Shown: positions 19,713 to 28,161 of the stretch, piece after piece | Position numbering within the stretch: the first letter of the stretch is position 1 | Layout: each line of letters begins with the position of its first letter | Source: Rheinheimera sp. D18 | GTDB taxonomy: Bacteria > Pseudomonadota > Gammaproteobacteria > Enterobacterales > Alteromonadaceae | Reading direction: 5' to 3' | NCBI RefSeq assembly: GCF_004345025.1 | Contig: NZ_CP037745.1 | Location: 2,666,001-2,730,000 of the forward strand | Length of the DNA stretch: 64,000 nucleotides | Notes under the pieces: model-generated | The model's database searches: none | Told to the model about the DNA's origin: nothing | What the model saw: only the letters and a program-made list of their open reading frames with translations | Translations under genes and position numbers: made by a program

Positions 19713-20999
19713 ATGAAAGTATTGGTAATCGGCGGCGGCGGCCGCGAGCATGCGTTAGCATGGAAAGCGGCGCAATCTCCTTTGGTAACCCAAGTATTTG
19801 TCGCGCCAGGTAATGCGGGTACAGCACGTGAACCCAACCTAAAAAATGTAGCCATTGCAGCTGATGATATTTCTGCACTGTTAGCCTTTGCTCAGCAAGA
19901 AGCTATCGATTTAACCATCGTTGGCCCAGAAGCCCCATTAGCTAAAGGCATAGTCGATGTATTTCGCGCTGCAGGGTTAGCCATTTTTGGCCCAACCAAA
20001 GCCGCTGCGCAATTAGAAAGCTCAAAAGCTTTTGCCAAAGATTTTCTTGCTCGGCATAACATCCCAACCGCTGCTTACCAAACCTTTACCGAAACCGCGC
20101 CAGCTAAAGCCTTTGTGCAGCGGCTGGGTTTACCTATTGTAATTAAAGCCGATGGTTTAGCCGCAGGTAAAGGCGTAATTATTGCCAATACTGAAGCCGA
20201 AGCTTTTGCAGCCATTGACGACATGCTATCTGGCAATAAGTTTGGCGACGCCGGCAGCCGAGTAGTCGTAGAAGAGTTTTTAACTGGTGAAGAGGCATCG
20301 TTTATTGTCATGGTTGATGGCAAAACAGCACTGCCTTTTGCCTCATCGCAAGATCATAAAGCCAGAGATAACGGCGATAAAGGCCCAAATACCGGCGGCA
20401 TGGGTGCCTATTCACCCGCGCCAGTTGTTACGCCAACTGTTCATGACTGGGTAATGCAACAGGTTATTTACCCTACGGTAAATGGTATGGCGGAAGAAGG
20501 CATTGTATTTACAGGGTTTTTATATGCTGGCTTAATGATCGCCCCCGATGGCAGTGCTAAAGTTCTTGAATTTAATTGCCGGTTTGGCGACCCAGAAACT
20601 CAACCTATCATGATGCGTTTAGAGTCTGATTTAGTGGCGTTATGCTTAGCCGCCTGCAAAGCAGAGTTAGCGGATAAACAGATTCAGTTTAGCCGACATG
20701 CCGCAGTAGGCGTTGTATTGGCGGCGGGTGGCTATCCTGACGACTATGCTAAAGGCAAGGTTATTCACGGCTTAGACCACGCAGACAGTGCTAATGCTAA
20801 AGTGTTTCATGCTGGCACCGAGTTAAAAAACAGTGTTGTCGTTACCAATGGTGGGCGTGTACTTTGTGCCACCGCTTTGGGTGAAAATGTTACTGCAGCA
20901 CAACAAGCCGCTTATCAACTTGCTGATAAAGTAAGTTGGGACGGCATGTTTTGCCGCACCGACATTGGCTACCGTGCCATAGCGCGCGAACACAAATAA
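19713..20999 (+). CDS. purD: Phosphoribosylamine--glycine ligase
   Basis: ATP-grasp enzyme making glycinamide ribonucleotide, step two of purine synthesis. The 428-residue protein has MKVLVIGGGGREHALAW, the biotin-carboxylase-like NIVGPEAPL-type segment (TIVGPEAPLAKG) and the ATP-grasp core QDHKARDNGDKGPNTGGMGA and LEFNCRFGDPETQ. GGGAAG precedes the ATG. purD usually follows purH; here it lies about 4.6 kb upstream of purH, with four genes in between. Confidence 0.97.
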   Translation: MKVLVIGGGGREHALAWKAAQSPLVTQVFVAPGNAGTAREPNLKNVAIAADDISALLAFAQQEAIDLTIVGPEAPLAKGIVDVFRAAGLAIFGPTKAAAQLESSKAFAKDFLARHNIPTAAYQTFTETAPAKAFVQRLGLPIVIKADGLAAGKGVIIANTEAEAFAAIDDMLSGNKFGDAGSRVVVEEFLTGEEASFIVMVDGKTALPFASSQDHKARDNGDKGPNTGGMGAYSPAPVVTPTVHDWVMQQVIYPTVNGMAEEGIVFTGFLYAGLMIAPDGSAKVLEFNCRFGDPETQPIMMRLESDLVALCLAACKAELADKQIQFSRHAAVGVVLAAGGYPDDYAKGKVIHGLDHADSANAKVFHAGTELKNSVVVTNGGRVLCATALGENVTAAQQAAYQLADKVSWDGMFCRTDIGYRAIAREHK

Positions 21000-21006
21000 T
21001 GAATAA

Positions 21007-21073
21007 TGCCAGTAATACCAACGTTGCTGGCAAACTTATTACCACAGTTACATTTGTCGCAAAACTAACTGTG
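21007..21073 (+). other. Two inverted repeats after purD
   Basis: GCCAGTAA (21007-21014) can pair with TTGCTGGC (21023-21030, one wobble), and CACAGTTA (21043-21050) with TAACTGTG (21066-21073, perfect). Neither has a T-tract. They may be a weak terminator or regulator sites for the nuclease gene. Confidence 0.3.
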
Positions 21074-21149
21074 ACTAGCGAAACAACCTTGTCACAGTGC
21101 TTTAATCCTTTCAGCCTATACTGCTTTTTTATCTCGAGAACACAGCATC

Positions 21150-22919
21150 ATGAATAACGCATTTGTCTCACTCTCTTTGCTAAGCACGGCAATATTCTCT
21201 GGTGCAACTTTTGCGCAGTGTAACGCCGACTTTACTAGTATTTATACGATTCAAGGCACAGCTAAAAGTAGCGCTTTGCAAGGCCAACAACTGAGTACCC
21301 GAGGCGTAGTTACTGCGCAAATATACTTAGGTAGTAAAGCGGCCGGCATAACACTGCGCGCTATTGAACAAGGTAATGCGCAAGCTTCTGCTAGCCTGTT
21401 TATTGCCGATACTAACGCCGCCACCGCATACCAACCGGGGCAGCTGTTACAAATTAGCGGCATAGTTACTGAGTTACATAGCCAGACTAGCCTAATTGAT
21501 ATCAGTGATATTACGGTTTGTGATACTGGACTTAGTGTTACCGCCCGTGAGGTGCAGCTACCGCTAACCAGTATGAATGAATGGGAAAAGTTAGAAGGTG
21601 AGCTAATACAGTTTAGCCAAACACTTACCGTTAACGATACCTATGATCTGGGGCGCTACGGTGAAGTTATCCTTGCCGATAAACGTTTAATGGTTGCCAC
21701 TGAAATTATGCAACCGGGGAAAAATGCCGCGGCACTAACAGAGCAACAACGATTACATACTGTAGTAGTAGACGATGGTTTATATCAACAAAACCCTGAT
21801 CCGCTGCAATTTGGTGGTAAGACTTTAACCGCGGAAAATACTTTGCGTGTAGGTGACACGGTGCAGAATGTGCAAGGTGTTGTAGTGCAAGATGACCGAG
21901 GCTACCGCGTAGTACCCACTCGTACTCCGGTTTATATAGCCAGCAACCCTCGGCCAGAAAACCCTGCAGCAAAGCCGGCTAAAGCACTACGTATCGCCAG
22001 CTTTAACGTATTAAACTTTTTTAATGGCACAGATCAAACACCTAGCTTTCCAACCCGCCGTGGTGCCGACACCTTAGCTGAATTTGAGCGTCAACAAGCT
22101 AAAACCGTCACCGCGCTGGCCGCGTTAGATGCTGATGTAATTGGCCTGTTAGAAGTAGAGAACAATGGCTATGGCGCCAAAAGCGCACTAGCTAGCTTAA
22201 CCACTGCACTGAATAAAGTAGCCACTAAACCCTACCGTTTTATTATTACTAGCGAGCAACCAGGTAACGACGTTATTAAGGTAGCACTGCTGTATCGCCC
22301 GGCTACCGTAGGCGTTGAAGGCAAAGCGGCGATGCTATTTAATAAACCTTTTGACTGGGGCAGCCGTCCGCCGCTGGCACAAAGTTTCCGCCATCTAGCA
22401 AGTAATGAACTGGTTACAGTAAGCATTAACCATTTTAAATCTAAAGGCAGTTGCCCTAAAGATCGCAGCACAAAAAATGCCGACCAACACGATGGCCAAG
22501 GCTGTTGGAATGCGTTACGCACTACGTCAGCCCAAGCGTTAAGCGACTGGTTAAAAACACAACCGACCGGTGTAAAAACCAATAAACAAATTATTCTTGG
22601 TGATTTAAATGCCTATCGTATGGAAGATCCAGTACAAGCGCTGCGCGACGAAAACTGGCAGTATTTGCATAACAAAGATACCGAGCAATATTCATTTGTG
22701 TATCGCGGCCGCAGTGGCTCGTTAGATCATGCGTTAGCCAGCCCTGAATTAGCAAAACAGTTAAAAACACTGCAACACTGGACCATCAATGCTGATGAAC
22801 CTACGGCCTTAGATTACAACCTTGAGTTTAAAAGCAATGACCAACAACAGCAGCTATACGCACCAAACCCGTATCGCTCGTCAGATCACGACCCGCTAAT
22901 CGCAACCTTTGAGTTTTAA
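21150..22919 (+). CDS. Secreted ExeM/NucH-family endonuclease
   Basis: A 589-residue extracellular nuclease candidate. After a signal peptide (cleavage near TFAQ, about residue 22) comes an OB-fold-like beta domain (about 25-240), then an endonuclease/exonuclease/phosphatase domain (about 275-589) with RIASFNVLNFF, DVIGLLEVENNG, SINHFKSKGSCP, ILGDLNAY and the terminal RSSDHDPLIATF. These carry the metal and catalytic residues of the family. The protein stops right after the nuclease domain, with no GlyGly-CTERM anchor or cell-wall domain. A role in extracellular DNA breakdown, nutrient or phosphate scavenging is inferred. Confidence 0.85.
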   Translation: MNNAFVSLSLLSTAIFSGATFAQCNADFTSIYTIQGTAKSSALQGQQLSTRGVVTAQIYLGSKAAGITLRAIEQGNAQASASLFIADTNAATAYQPGQLLQISGIVTELHSQTSLIDISDITVCDTGLSVTAREVQLPLTSMNEWEKLEGELIQFSQTLTVNDTYDLGRYGEVILADKRLMVATEIMQPGKNAAALTEQQRLHTVVVDDGLYQQNPDPLQFGGKTLTAENTLRVGDTVQNVQGVVVQDDRGYRVVPTRTPVYIASNPRPENPAAKPAKALRIASFNVLNFFNGTDQTPSFPTRRGADTLAEFERQQAKTVTALAALDADVIGLLEVENNGYGAKSALASLTTALNKVATKPYRFIITSEQPGNDVIKVALLYRPATVGVEGKAAMLFNKPFDWGSRPPLAQSFRHLASNELVTVSINHFKSKGSCPKDRSTKNADQHDGQGCWNALRTTSAQALSDWLKTQPTGVKTNKQIILGDLNAYRMEDPVQALRDENWQYLHNKDTEQYSFVYRGRSGSLDHALASPELAKQLKTLQHWTINADEPTALDYNLEFKSNDQQQQLYAPNPYRSSDHDPLIATFEF

Positions 22920-22929
22920 TATATCTTTA

Positions 22930-22963
22930 TAGCCAGCAAGCAGTTAGCACTGTTTACTGGCTA
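22930..22963 (+). other. Two-tier hairpin after the nuclease gene
   Basis: TAGCCAG (22930-22936) pairs with CTGGCTA (22957-22963), with an inner CAGT/ACTG stem around TAGC. It is close to the nuclease stop and could stabilise or end the transcript; there is no U-tract. Confidence 0.35.
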
Positions 22964-23004
22964 GTTATACCTGCTTAACCGAATAAAGAGTTGCACCCGG
23001 TTTG

Positions 23005-23042
23005 CCTGTTGCTTTAAGGTAAGGTTCAGTTAAAGCAGCAGG
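23005..23042 (+). promoter_or_regulatory. 13-bp hairpin reaching into the ribosome-binding site of the prk-like gene
   Basis: CCTGTTGCTTTAA (23005-23017) pairs with TTAAAGCAGCAGG (23030-23042) along all 13 positions with one G-U wobble, around a 12-base loop. The 3' arm contains the first GG of the Shine-Dalgarno GGAAGG (23041-23046), and the ATG is at 23051. In RNA this would partly hide the ribosome-binding site; in DNA it would be a dyad operator. Confidence 0.6.
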
Positions 23043-23050
23043 AAGGGTCT

Positions 23051-23947
23051 ATGTCTCATAAAAATCCGATTATTGCCATTACCGGTTCGTCCGGTGCGGG
23101 CACCACCACTACCACCAATGCTTTTCAGCATATATTCCGCACTCTAGACATAGATGCAGCCTTTGTTGAAGGCGATTCTTTTCACCGCTTTAGCCGCCAA
23201 GAAATGGAAGTCGCCATTCGTAAAGCTAAAGAACAAGGCCGCCATATTAGCTACTTTGGTGCAGAGGCTAACGACTTTGGTGCATTAGAAAACTTCTTCG
23301 CTAGCTATGCAGAAACCGGCAGTAGCAAAATTCGTCACTATTTACACACCTTTGATGACGCCGTCCCCTTTAACCAACTCCCAGGCACCTTTACACCATG
23401 GCAAGATTTGCGCCCTAATACCGATCTATTGTTTTATGAAGGCTTACACGGTGGCGCAGTAACTGACGAACACGATGTTGCCCAGCATGTTGACTTACTG
23501 ATTGGCATGGTGCCCATTGTTAATCTAGAGTGGATCCAGAAAATTATCCGTGACACCTCAGAGCGCGGCCATTCTCGCGAAGCCGTACAAGCCAGTATCG
23601 TGCGCAGTATGGATGATTATATAAACCATATTACGCCACAGTTTTCGCGCACTCATATCAATTTTCAGCGCGTGCCTACGGTAGATACCTCTAACCCCTT
23701 TAGTGCTAAAGACATTCCTTCATTGGATGAAAGCTTTGTGGTGATCCGCTTTCGCGGCATTAAGCATGTCGATTTCCCTTATTACCTGCAAATGATTAAC
23801 GGCTCGTTTATGTCGCGGGTAAATACCTTGGTGGTGCCAGGTGGCAAAATGGGCTTAGCCATGGAGCTTATTTTAACGCCATTGGTAGAAGAACTGATGA
23901 TAAAACGTCGGCAAGCGCGAGGCCAAGTTGACTGGCTGGGTACCTAA
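23051..23947 (+). CDS. Phosphoribulokinase-like kinase (PrkB type)
   Basis: A 298-residue P-loop kinase of the phosphoribulokinase/uridine kinase group: Walker A in TGSSGAGTTTTT (about residues 11-22), an EGDSFHRF segment and FYEGLHGG, both typical of PRK. Length matches the proteobacterial PrkB form that occurs in heterotrophs such as E. coli. No RuBisCO or other Calvin-cycle gene is in the window, so the physiological substrate is open. It is preceded by a strong hairpin over its ribosome-binding site and followed by a 276-base gap before dusB. Confidence 0.85.
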   Translation: MSHKNPIIAITGSSGAGTTTTTNAFQHIFRTLDIDAAFVEGDSFHRFSRQEMEVAIRKAKEQGRHISYFGAEANDFGALENFFASYAETGSSKIRHYLHTFDDAVPFNQLPGTFTPWQDLRPNTDLLFYEGLHGGAVTDEHDVAQHVDLLIGMVPIVNLEWIQKIIRDTSERGHSREAVQASIVRSMDDYINHITPQFSRTHINFQRVPTVDTSNPFSAKDIPSLDESFVVIRFRGIKHVDFPYYLQMINGSFMSRVNTLVVPGGKMGLAMELILTPLVEELMIKRRQARGQVDWLGT

Positions 23948-24004
23948 TTCAGCAACATTAGTACTAACAGTAAGAGAGCCTAAAACACCTCATTTACTAA
24001 CAAT

Positions 24005-24054
24005 CACACTGGTTATAAAAGCATCAACCTATAAATTTTATTCGCACCAGTGTG
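24005..24054 (+). other. 9-bp perfect inverted repeat in the prk-dusB gap
   Basis: CACACTGGT (24005-24013) and ACCAGTGTG (24046-24054) are exact inverted copies, 32 bases apart, in an otherwise A/T-rich non-coding stretch. It could be a 3'-end RNA structure of the prk transcript or paired protein sites. The rest of the 276-base gap holds only the dusB-fis promoter region. Confidence 0.35.
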
Positions 24055-24159
24055 CATGGCAGCACAGCCCTAAGTTTACAAAACTCCATTTTTCAGCCGT
24101 TTAGCGAATGTCAAGACGGCAAAGGCCAGTAAATTTATACTTTTGTTTAAATAATAACC

Positions 24160-24188
24160 TTTTCTTTAGTGGCAAAAATCCGTAAACT
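24160..24188 (+). promoter_or_regulatory. Candidate dusB-fis promoter with GC-rich discriminator
   Basis: TAAACT at 24183-24188 can serve as -10, followed directly by TGGCGCCCC, a GC-rich discriminator of the kind associated with stringent control of fis. The -35 (around 24160-24165, TTTTCT) is poor. The initiation point would fall near 24195, before the chosen dusB start. Confidence 0.4.
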
Positions 24189-24223
24189 TGGCGCCCCTTA
24201 AGGGTAGAGCCTTGGATTCAGTG

Positions 24224-25195
24224 GTGCGCATAGGTCCATATCAGTTAGCGAACAAGGTAATTTGCGCCCCGATGGCTGGGGTAACCGATCATACTTTTCG
24301 CGAGCTTTGTCGGCGTTTTGGTGCAGCTTTGGCTGTGTCTGAAATGCTGTCGAGTAACCCACTGGTATGGCAAAGCGAAAAATCACAAAATCGCATGGGC
24401 CACCGGCAGGAGTCAGGTATTCGTTCAGTGCAAATTGCTGGAGCGGATCCACAACAAATGGCTGAAGCAGCCCAGTACAATGTCGATATCGGCGCCGATA
24501 TTATTGACATTAACATGGGTTGTCCGGCAAAAAAAGTGAATAAAAAACTGGCGGGCTCAGCCCTATTGCAGTATCCCGATTTAGTGCAGCAGATCGTGCG
24601 CGCTGTGGTCGATGCGGTAAAAGTACCTGTTACTTTAAAAATTCGCACCGGCTGGGATACCGACAACAGAAATGGCATTCAGATCGCCCGTATTGCGCAA
24701 GACAACGGCATACAGGCACTGGCTGTACACGGCAGGACTCGTACCTGCATGTACAAGGGTGAAGCGGAATATGACACCATCCGCACCATAAAACAAAGTG
24801 TGTCTATACCGGTTATTGCCAATGGCGATATTACCGGACCGGAAAAAGCGCGCCAGGTGCTGGATTACACCGGTGCCGACGCCATCATGATTGGTCGCGC
24901 GGCACAAGGTCGGCCTTGGATTTTCCGTGAAGTGGTGCACTACTTGGCCACTGGCGACAAACTGGCGCCACCCGCAATCGCGGAAGTGCGTCAGATAATG
25001 CTGGAACATGTGCAGGGTTTACACCAGCTTTATGGTGAGCATGCCGGTTACCGCATTGCCCGCAAACATGTGGGCTGGTATTTAGCCGAGCACGATACGC
25101 TCGGTGTGTTTCGTAGTGAATTCAATGGTATTGAGTGTGCTAAACAGCAGCTTGACGCCTTAAATGACTATTTTTATCAACTAGCAGCAACCTAA
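24224..25195 (+). CDS. dusB: tRNA-dihydrouridine synthase B
   Basis: FMN enzyme reducing a uridine of tRNA to dihydrouridine. The protein matches E. coli DusB closely: APMAGVTDHTFR, INMGCPAKKVNKKLAGSALL with the catalytic Cys, IPVIANGDIT and MIGRAAQGRPWIF. I start at GTG 24224 (323 residues, reading as MRIGPYQL), because E. coli DusB begins MRIGQYQL; an in-frame TTG at 24188 falls in the probable -10 element. fis follows after 17 bases, the standard dusB-fis operon. Confidence 0.95.
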   Translation: MRIGPYQLANKVICAPMAGVTDHTFRELCRRFGAALAVSEMLSSNPLVWQSEKSQNRMGHRQESGIRSVQIAGADPQQMAEAAQYNVDIGADIIDINMGCPAKKVNKKLAGSALLQYPDLVQQIVRAVVDAVKVPVTLKIRTGWDTDNRNGIQIARIAQDNGIQALAVHGRTRTCMYKGEAEYDTIRTIKQSVSIPVIANGDITGPEKARQVLDYTGADAIMIGRAAQGRPWIFREVVHYLATGDKLAPPAIAEVRQIMLEHVQGLHQLYGEHAGYRIARKHVGWYLAEHDTLGVFRSEFNGIECAKQQLDALNDYFYQLAAT

Positions 25196-25212
25196 CGTAA
25201 AAGAGAAAAGCA

Positions 25213-25503
25213 ATGTTTAATTCGAACGTTACTTCGCCATTTATTACTAACGCCCACGTACAAACGCAGGAAAAGCCGCAAGCGCTAAGCAATGCAGCAC
25301 AGAAAGCCGTAGCAAATTACCTGCAGCAATTAAACGGTCAGGACGTTGACGACTTATATGAACTGGTATTATCTGAATTAGAGCGTCCGTTACTGGAAGA
25401 GGTGATGAAATATACTCGCGGTAATCAAACCCGCGCAGCCAACCTGATGGGCATTAACCGTGGTACGCTGCGTAAAAAGCTAAAACAGTACGGCATGAGT
25501 TAA
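25213..25503 (+). CDS. fis: Nucleoid-associated protein Fis
   Basis: Factor for inversion stimulation, a DNA-bending regulator of rRNA promoters, topology and recombination. The 96-residue protein has the N-terminal beta-hairpin arm region and the C-terminal helix-turn-helix ([20 protein letters not shown]), nearly identical to the E. coli protein. It is co-transcribed with dusB and closed by a strong terminator. Confidence 0.98.
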   Translation: MFNSNVTSPFITNAHVQTQEKPQALSNAAQKAVANYLQQLNGQDVDDLYELVLSELERPLLEEVMKYTRGNQTRAANLMGINRGTLRKKLKQYGMS

Positions 25504-25531
25504 CCAATGCGCGGGACCACCCCGCGCCATC

Positions 25532-25554
25532 AAGCACCTTCGGGTGCTTTTTTT
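25532..25554 (+). terminator. fis terminator
   Basis: AAGCACC, a TTCG tetraloop, GGTGCTT and a T-run, 29 bases after the fis stop. A textbook intrinsic terminator separating dusB-fis from purH. Confidence 0.92.
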
Positions 25555-25571
25555 ATGAGAGTTTAAGCATT

Positions 25572-27155
25572 ATGACACGAAGACCAATCCGCCGCGCACT
25601 GCTAAGTGTGTCTGACAAAACCGGTATTGTAGAATTTGCTCGCGCCTTGGCCGCGCAGCAGGTAGAAATTCTGTCTACCGGTGGTACTGCTAAATTACTT
25701 GCTGAGCAAGGTATTAAGGTTATTGAAGTTTCTGACTATACCGGACACCCAGAAATTATGGATGGCCGCGTAAAAACATTACACCCGAAAATACATGGCG
25801 GCATACTAGCCCGTCGTGGCATAGACGAAGCAGTAATGGCAGACAATAGCATTGGCCCAATTGACTTAGTGGTAGTGAACTTATACCCGTTTGCTAGCAC
25901 TGTAGCTAAAGCGGGTTGCACCCTTGAAGATGCCATTGAAAATATCGATATTGGTGGTCCAACTATGGTACGTGCTGCTGCGAAAAACCATAAAGATGTC
26001 ACCATTATTGTTAACGCTAAAGACTACAGTGCAGTTATCGCTGAAATGCAAGCAAACGGTGGTGCAACTAGCCACACTACTCGCTTTAGCTTAGCCATAA
26101 GTGCATTTGAGCACACCGCCCAGTACGACGGCATGATTGCTAACTACTTTGGCGCTATGTTGCCGGCGTACGATGCACCGACAGATCCGGCCAATAAGTT
26201 TCCTCGCACCTTTAACAGCCAGTTTATGAAAAAGCAGGACTTACGCTACGGTGAAAATAGCCACCAAAGCGCCGCTTTTTATGTCCAAGACAATGCAACT
26301 GAAGCCTCAGTGTCTACCGCTAAACAGTTACAAGGCAAAGCACTGTCATACAATAACATTGCCGATACCGACGCTGCGCTTGAGTGCGTAAAAGAATTTG
26401 CTGAACCTGCCTGTGTTATCGTTAAACACGCGAACCCTTGTGGTGTCGCCATTGGCGATTCTATATTAGCCGCGTATAACCGTGCCTACCAAACCGACCC
26501 TACCTCAGCGTTTGGTGGCATTATCGCCTTTAACCGCGAGCTAGACGAAACCACGGCGCAAGAGATTGTTAACCGGCAGTTTGTCGAAGTAATTATTGCC
26601 CCTAGCGCCACCGATGCTGCGGTAGCCGTGATTAGCACTAAGCCAAACGTACGCTTATTAGTGTGTGGCGAATTTAGTGCTGCCGCGCCAACGGTAGACA
26701 TTAAGCAGGTTAACGGTGGCATCTTATTGCAAGACCGTGATCAAGCTAGCGTTACCGCTGCTGATTTAAAAGTTGTAACCAAGCGCCAACCCACCGAACA
26801 AGAGTTAACCGACTTACTGTTTTGCTGGAAAGTGGCTAAGTTTGTTAAGTCCAATGCCATTGTCTATGTAAAAGACAGCATGACTATTGGTGTTGGTGCT
26901 GGCCAGATGAGCCGCGTATACAGTGCTAAAATAGCCGGAATTAAAGCCGCAGACGAGCAGCTAGAGGTTAAAGGTTCAGTTATGGCCTCTGACGCCTTCT
27001 TTCCGTTTCGCGACGGTATCGACGCTGCTGCAGCTGCAGGCATTACTGCCGTTATTCAGCCCGGCGGTTCAATGCGCGACGCTGAAGTTGTTGCCGCAGC
27101 CGACGAGCACAATATGGCTATGGTATTTACTGGCATTCGTCATTTTCGCCATTAA
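25572..27155 (+). CDS. purH: Bifunctional AICAR formyltransferase/IMP cyclohydrolase
   Basis: PurH performs the last two steps to IMP. The 527-residue protein has the N-terminal MGS-like cyclohydrolase domain ([39 protein letters not shown]) and the formyltransferase domain with [13 protein letters not shown] and the C-terminal [10 protein letters not shown] and IQPGGSMRD segments. The ATG at 25572 lies 17 bases after the fis terminator. purD is not downstream here. Confidence 0.98.
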   Translation: MTRRPIRRALLSVSDKTGIVEFARALAAQQVEILSTGGTAKLLAEQGIKVIEVSDYTGHPEIMDGRVKTLHPKIHGGILARRGIDEAVMADNSIGPIDLVVVNLYPFASTVAKAGCTLEDAIENIDIGGPTMVRAAAKNHKDVTIIVNAKDYSAVIAEMQANGGATSHTTRFSLAISAFEHTAQYDGMIANYFGAMLPAYDAPTDPANKFPRTFNSQFMKKQDLRYGENSHQSAAFYVQDNATEASVSTAKQLQGKALSYNNIADTDAALECVKEFAEPACVIVKHANPCGVAIGDSILAAYNRAYQTDPTSAFGGIIAFNRELDETTAQEIVNRQFVEVIIAPSATDAAVAVISTKPNVRLLVCGEFSAAAPTVDIKQVNGGILLQDRDQASVTAADLKVVTKRQPTEQELTDLLFCWKVAKFVKSNAIVYVKDSMTIGVGAGQMSRVYSAKIAGIKAADEQLEVKGSVMASDAFFPFRDGIDAAAAAGITAVIQPGGSMRDAEVVAAADEHNMAMVFTGIRHFRH

Positions 27156-27173
27156 GTTCATTGCGTTATTGCT

Positions 27174-27198
27174 AAAAGGCCGCATTGCGGCCTTTTTT
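27174..27198 (+). terminator. purH terminator
   Basis: AAAAGGCCGCA / TTGCGGCCTTTTTT forms a GC-rich stem with a run of T, 19 bases after the purH stop. Confidence 0.9.
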
Positions 27199-27356
27199 CT
27201 GCCTTAGCACTTGAAACACACCAAACGCACCTCATAGTATTTATATAGTACTAACGCTAGCTATTCATAATGCTTATACCCACTAACACGGGTTAGAGCT
27301 TGAGTATCAGGCCAGCTTTGCTAGGCTTTAGCCTTAGCAGAAAAAGGAAATTAAAT

Positions 27357-28100
27357 ATGGCGCAATGGCTTAGCTGCACAGTTACAGATAATCATCACTG
27401 GCACGCCAATTTATTCAGCCTCAAAGTAAAGGCGCCGCACTTTGACTTTATTGCAGGTCAATTTGTGCGTTTAGCCCTAGATACCCCTAGCGGCAGAGTG
27501 CAGCGTGCTTATTCGCTGGTAAATAGCCCAGGCCAGAATGAGCTCGAGTTTTTAGTTAGCACCGTGGCAGACGGCAACCTATCCCCGCTGTTACAGCAGC
27601 TTAAAATGGGCGACAACATTGAGGTAAGCCAACCGGCTTCAGGCTTCTTCATTTTAGACGAAGTGCCAGACGGTAATAATTTATGGCTTATTTCTAGCGG
27701 CACCGGCATAGGCCCCTATTTATCGATGTTAGGCACCCATGGCATATGGCAGCGCTTTAAACATATAGTGTTAGTGCATACCGTGCGCACCGTCGCTGAT
27801 TTAGCCTATCGCGAGTATATTCACAACTGTCAGCGACAATACCCAGGCCAGTTGTATTATCAACCAATAGTTACCCGTGAAGCGCATTCTGGAGCTTTAG
27901 ATAAGCGCATACCTGAGCTAATACAAACTAATGAATTACAACATGCATGCGCTCAAACACTAGACGAGCAGTCACAGATTATGTTGTGTGGTAATCCGCA
28001 AATGATTACCGAAACCAGAACGCTATTGGAAACGATGGGGCTGAAGAAAAATTTACGCCGAGCACCTGGCAATATTACTGTTGAGCAATATTGGAAGTAG
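27357..28100 (+). CDS. fpr: Ferredoxin/flavodoxin--NADP+ reductase
   Basis: FAD enzyme moving electrons between NADPH and ferredoxin or flavodoxin, used by Fe-S and radical-SAM systems. The 247-residue protein has the FAD motif RAYSLVNSP (RxYS), the NADP-binding ISSGTGIGPYLSML and the C-terminal MLCGNPQMI. The start is ATG 27357 behind AAGGAAA; the frame stays open a further 19 codons upstream without homology. The family ends in an aromatic Trp; here the end is QYWK. The stop codon lies in a 9-base tandem repeat. Confidence 0.95.
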   Translation: MAQWLSCTVTDNHHWHANLFSLKVKAPHFDFIAGQFVRLALDTPSGRVQRAYSLVNSPGQNELEFLVSTVADGNLSPLLQQLKMGDNIEVSQPASGFFILDEVPDGNNLWLISSGTGIGPYLSMLGTHGIWQRFKHIVLVHTVRTVADLAYREYIHNCQRQYPGQLYYQPIVTREAHSGALDKRIPELIQTNELQHACAQTLDEQSQIMLCGNPQMITETRTLLETMGLKKNLRRAPGNITVEQYWK

Positions 28101-28128
28101 CGGAAGTAATGGAAGTAATGGAAGTAAC
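28093..28128 (+). repeat. 9-base tandem repeat across the fpr stop codon
   Basis: Four copies of GGAAGTAAY (28093-28101, 28102-28110, 28111-28119, 28120-28128; the first has AGC at its end). In the fpr frame this repeats W/R-K-stop, so there are four successive in-frame stops. Confidence 0.9.
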
Positions 28129-28133
28129 GTAAC

Positions 28134-28156
28134 GCTAGCGCTTAAACGGCGCTAGC
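28134..28156. terminator. Hairpin between convergent fpr and antiporter genes
   Basis: GCTAGCGC (28134-28141), a 7-base loop and GCGCTAGC (28149-28156), a perfect 8-bp stem between two convergent genes. There is no T-tract on either side, so termination efficiency is uncertain. Confidence 0.45.
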
Positions 28157-28161
28157 TTCTG

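Noticed and set aside
20936-21157. Small plus-strand frame after purD
   Set aside because: Mostly within the purD end and non-coding gap, no ribosome-binding site.
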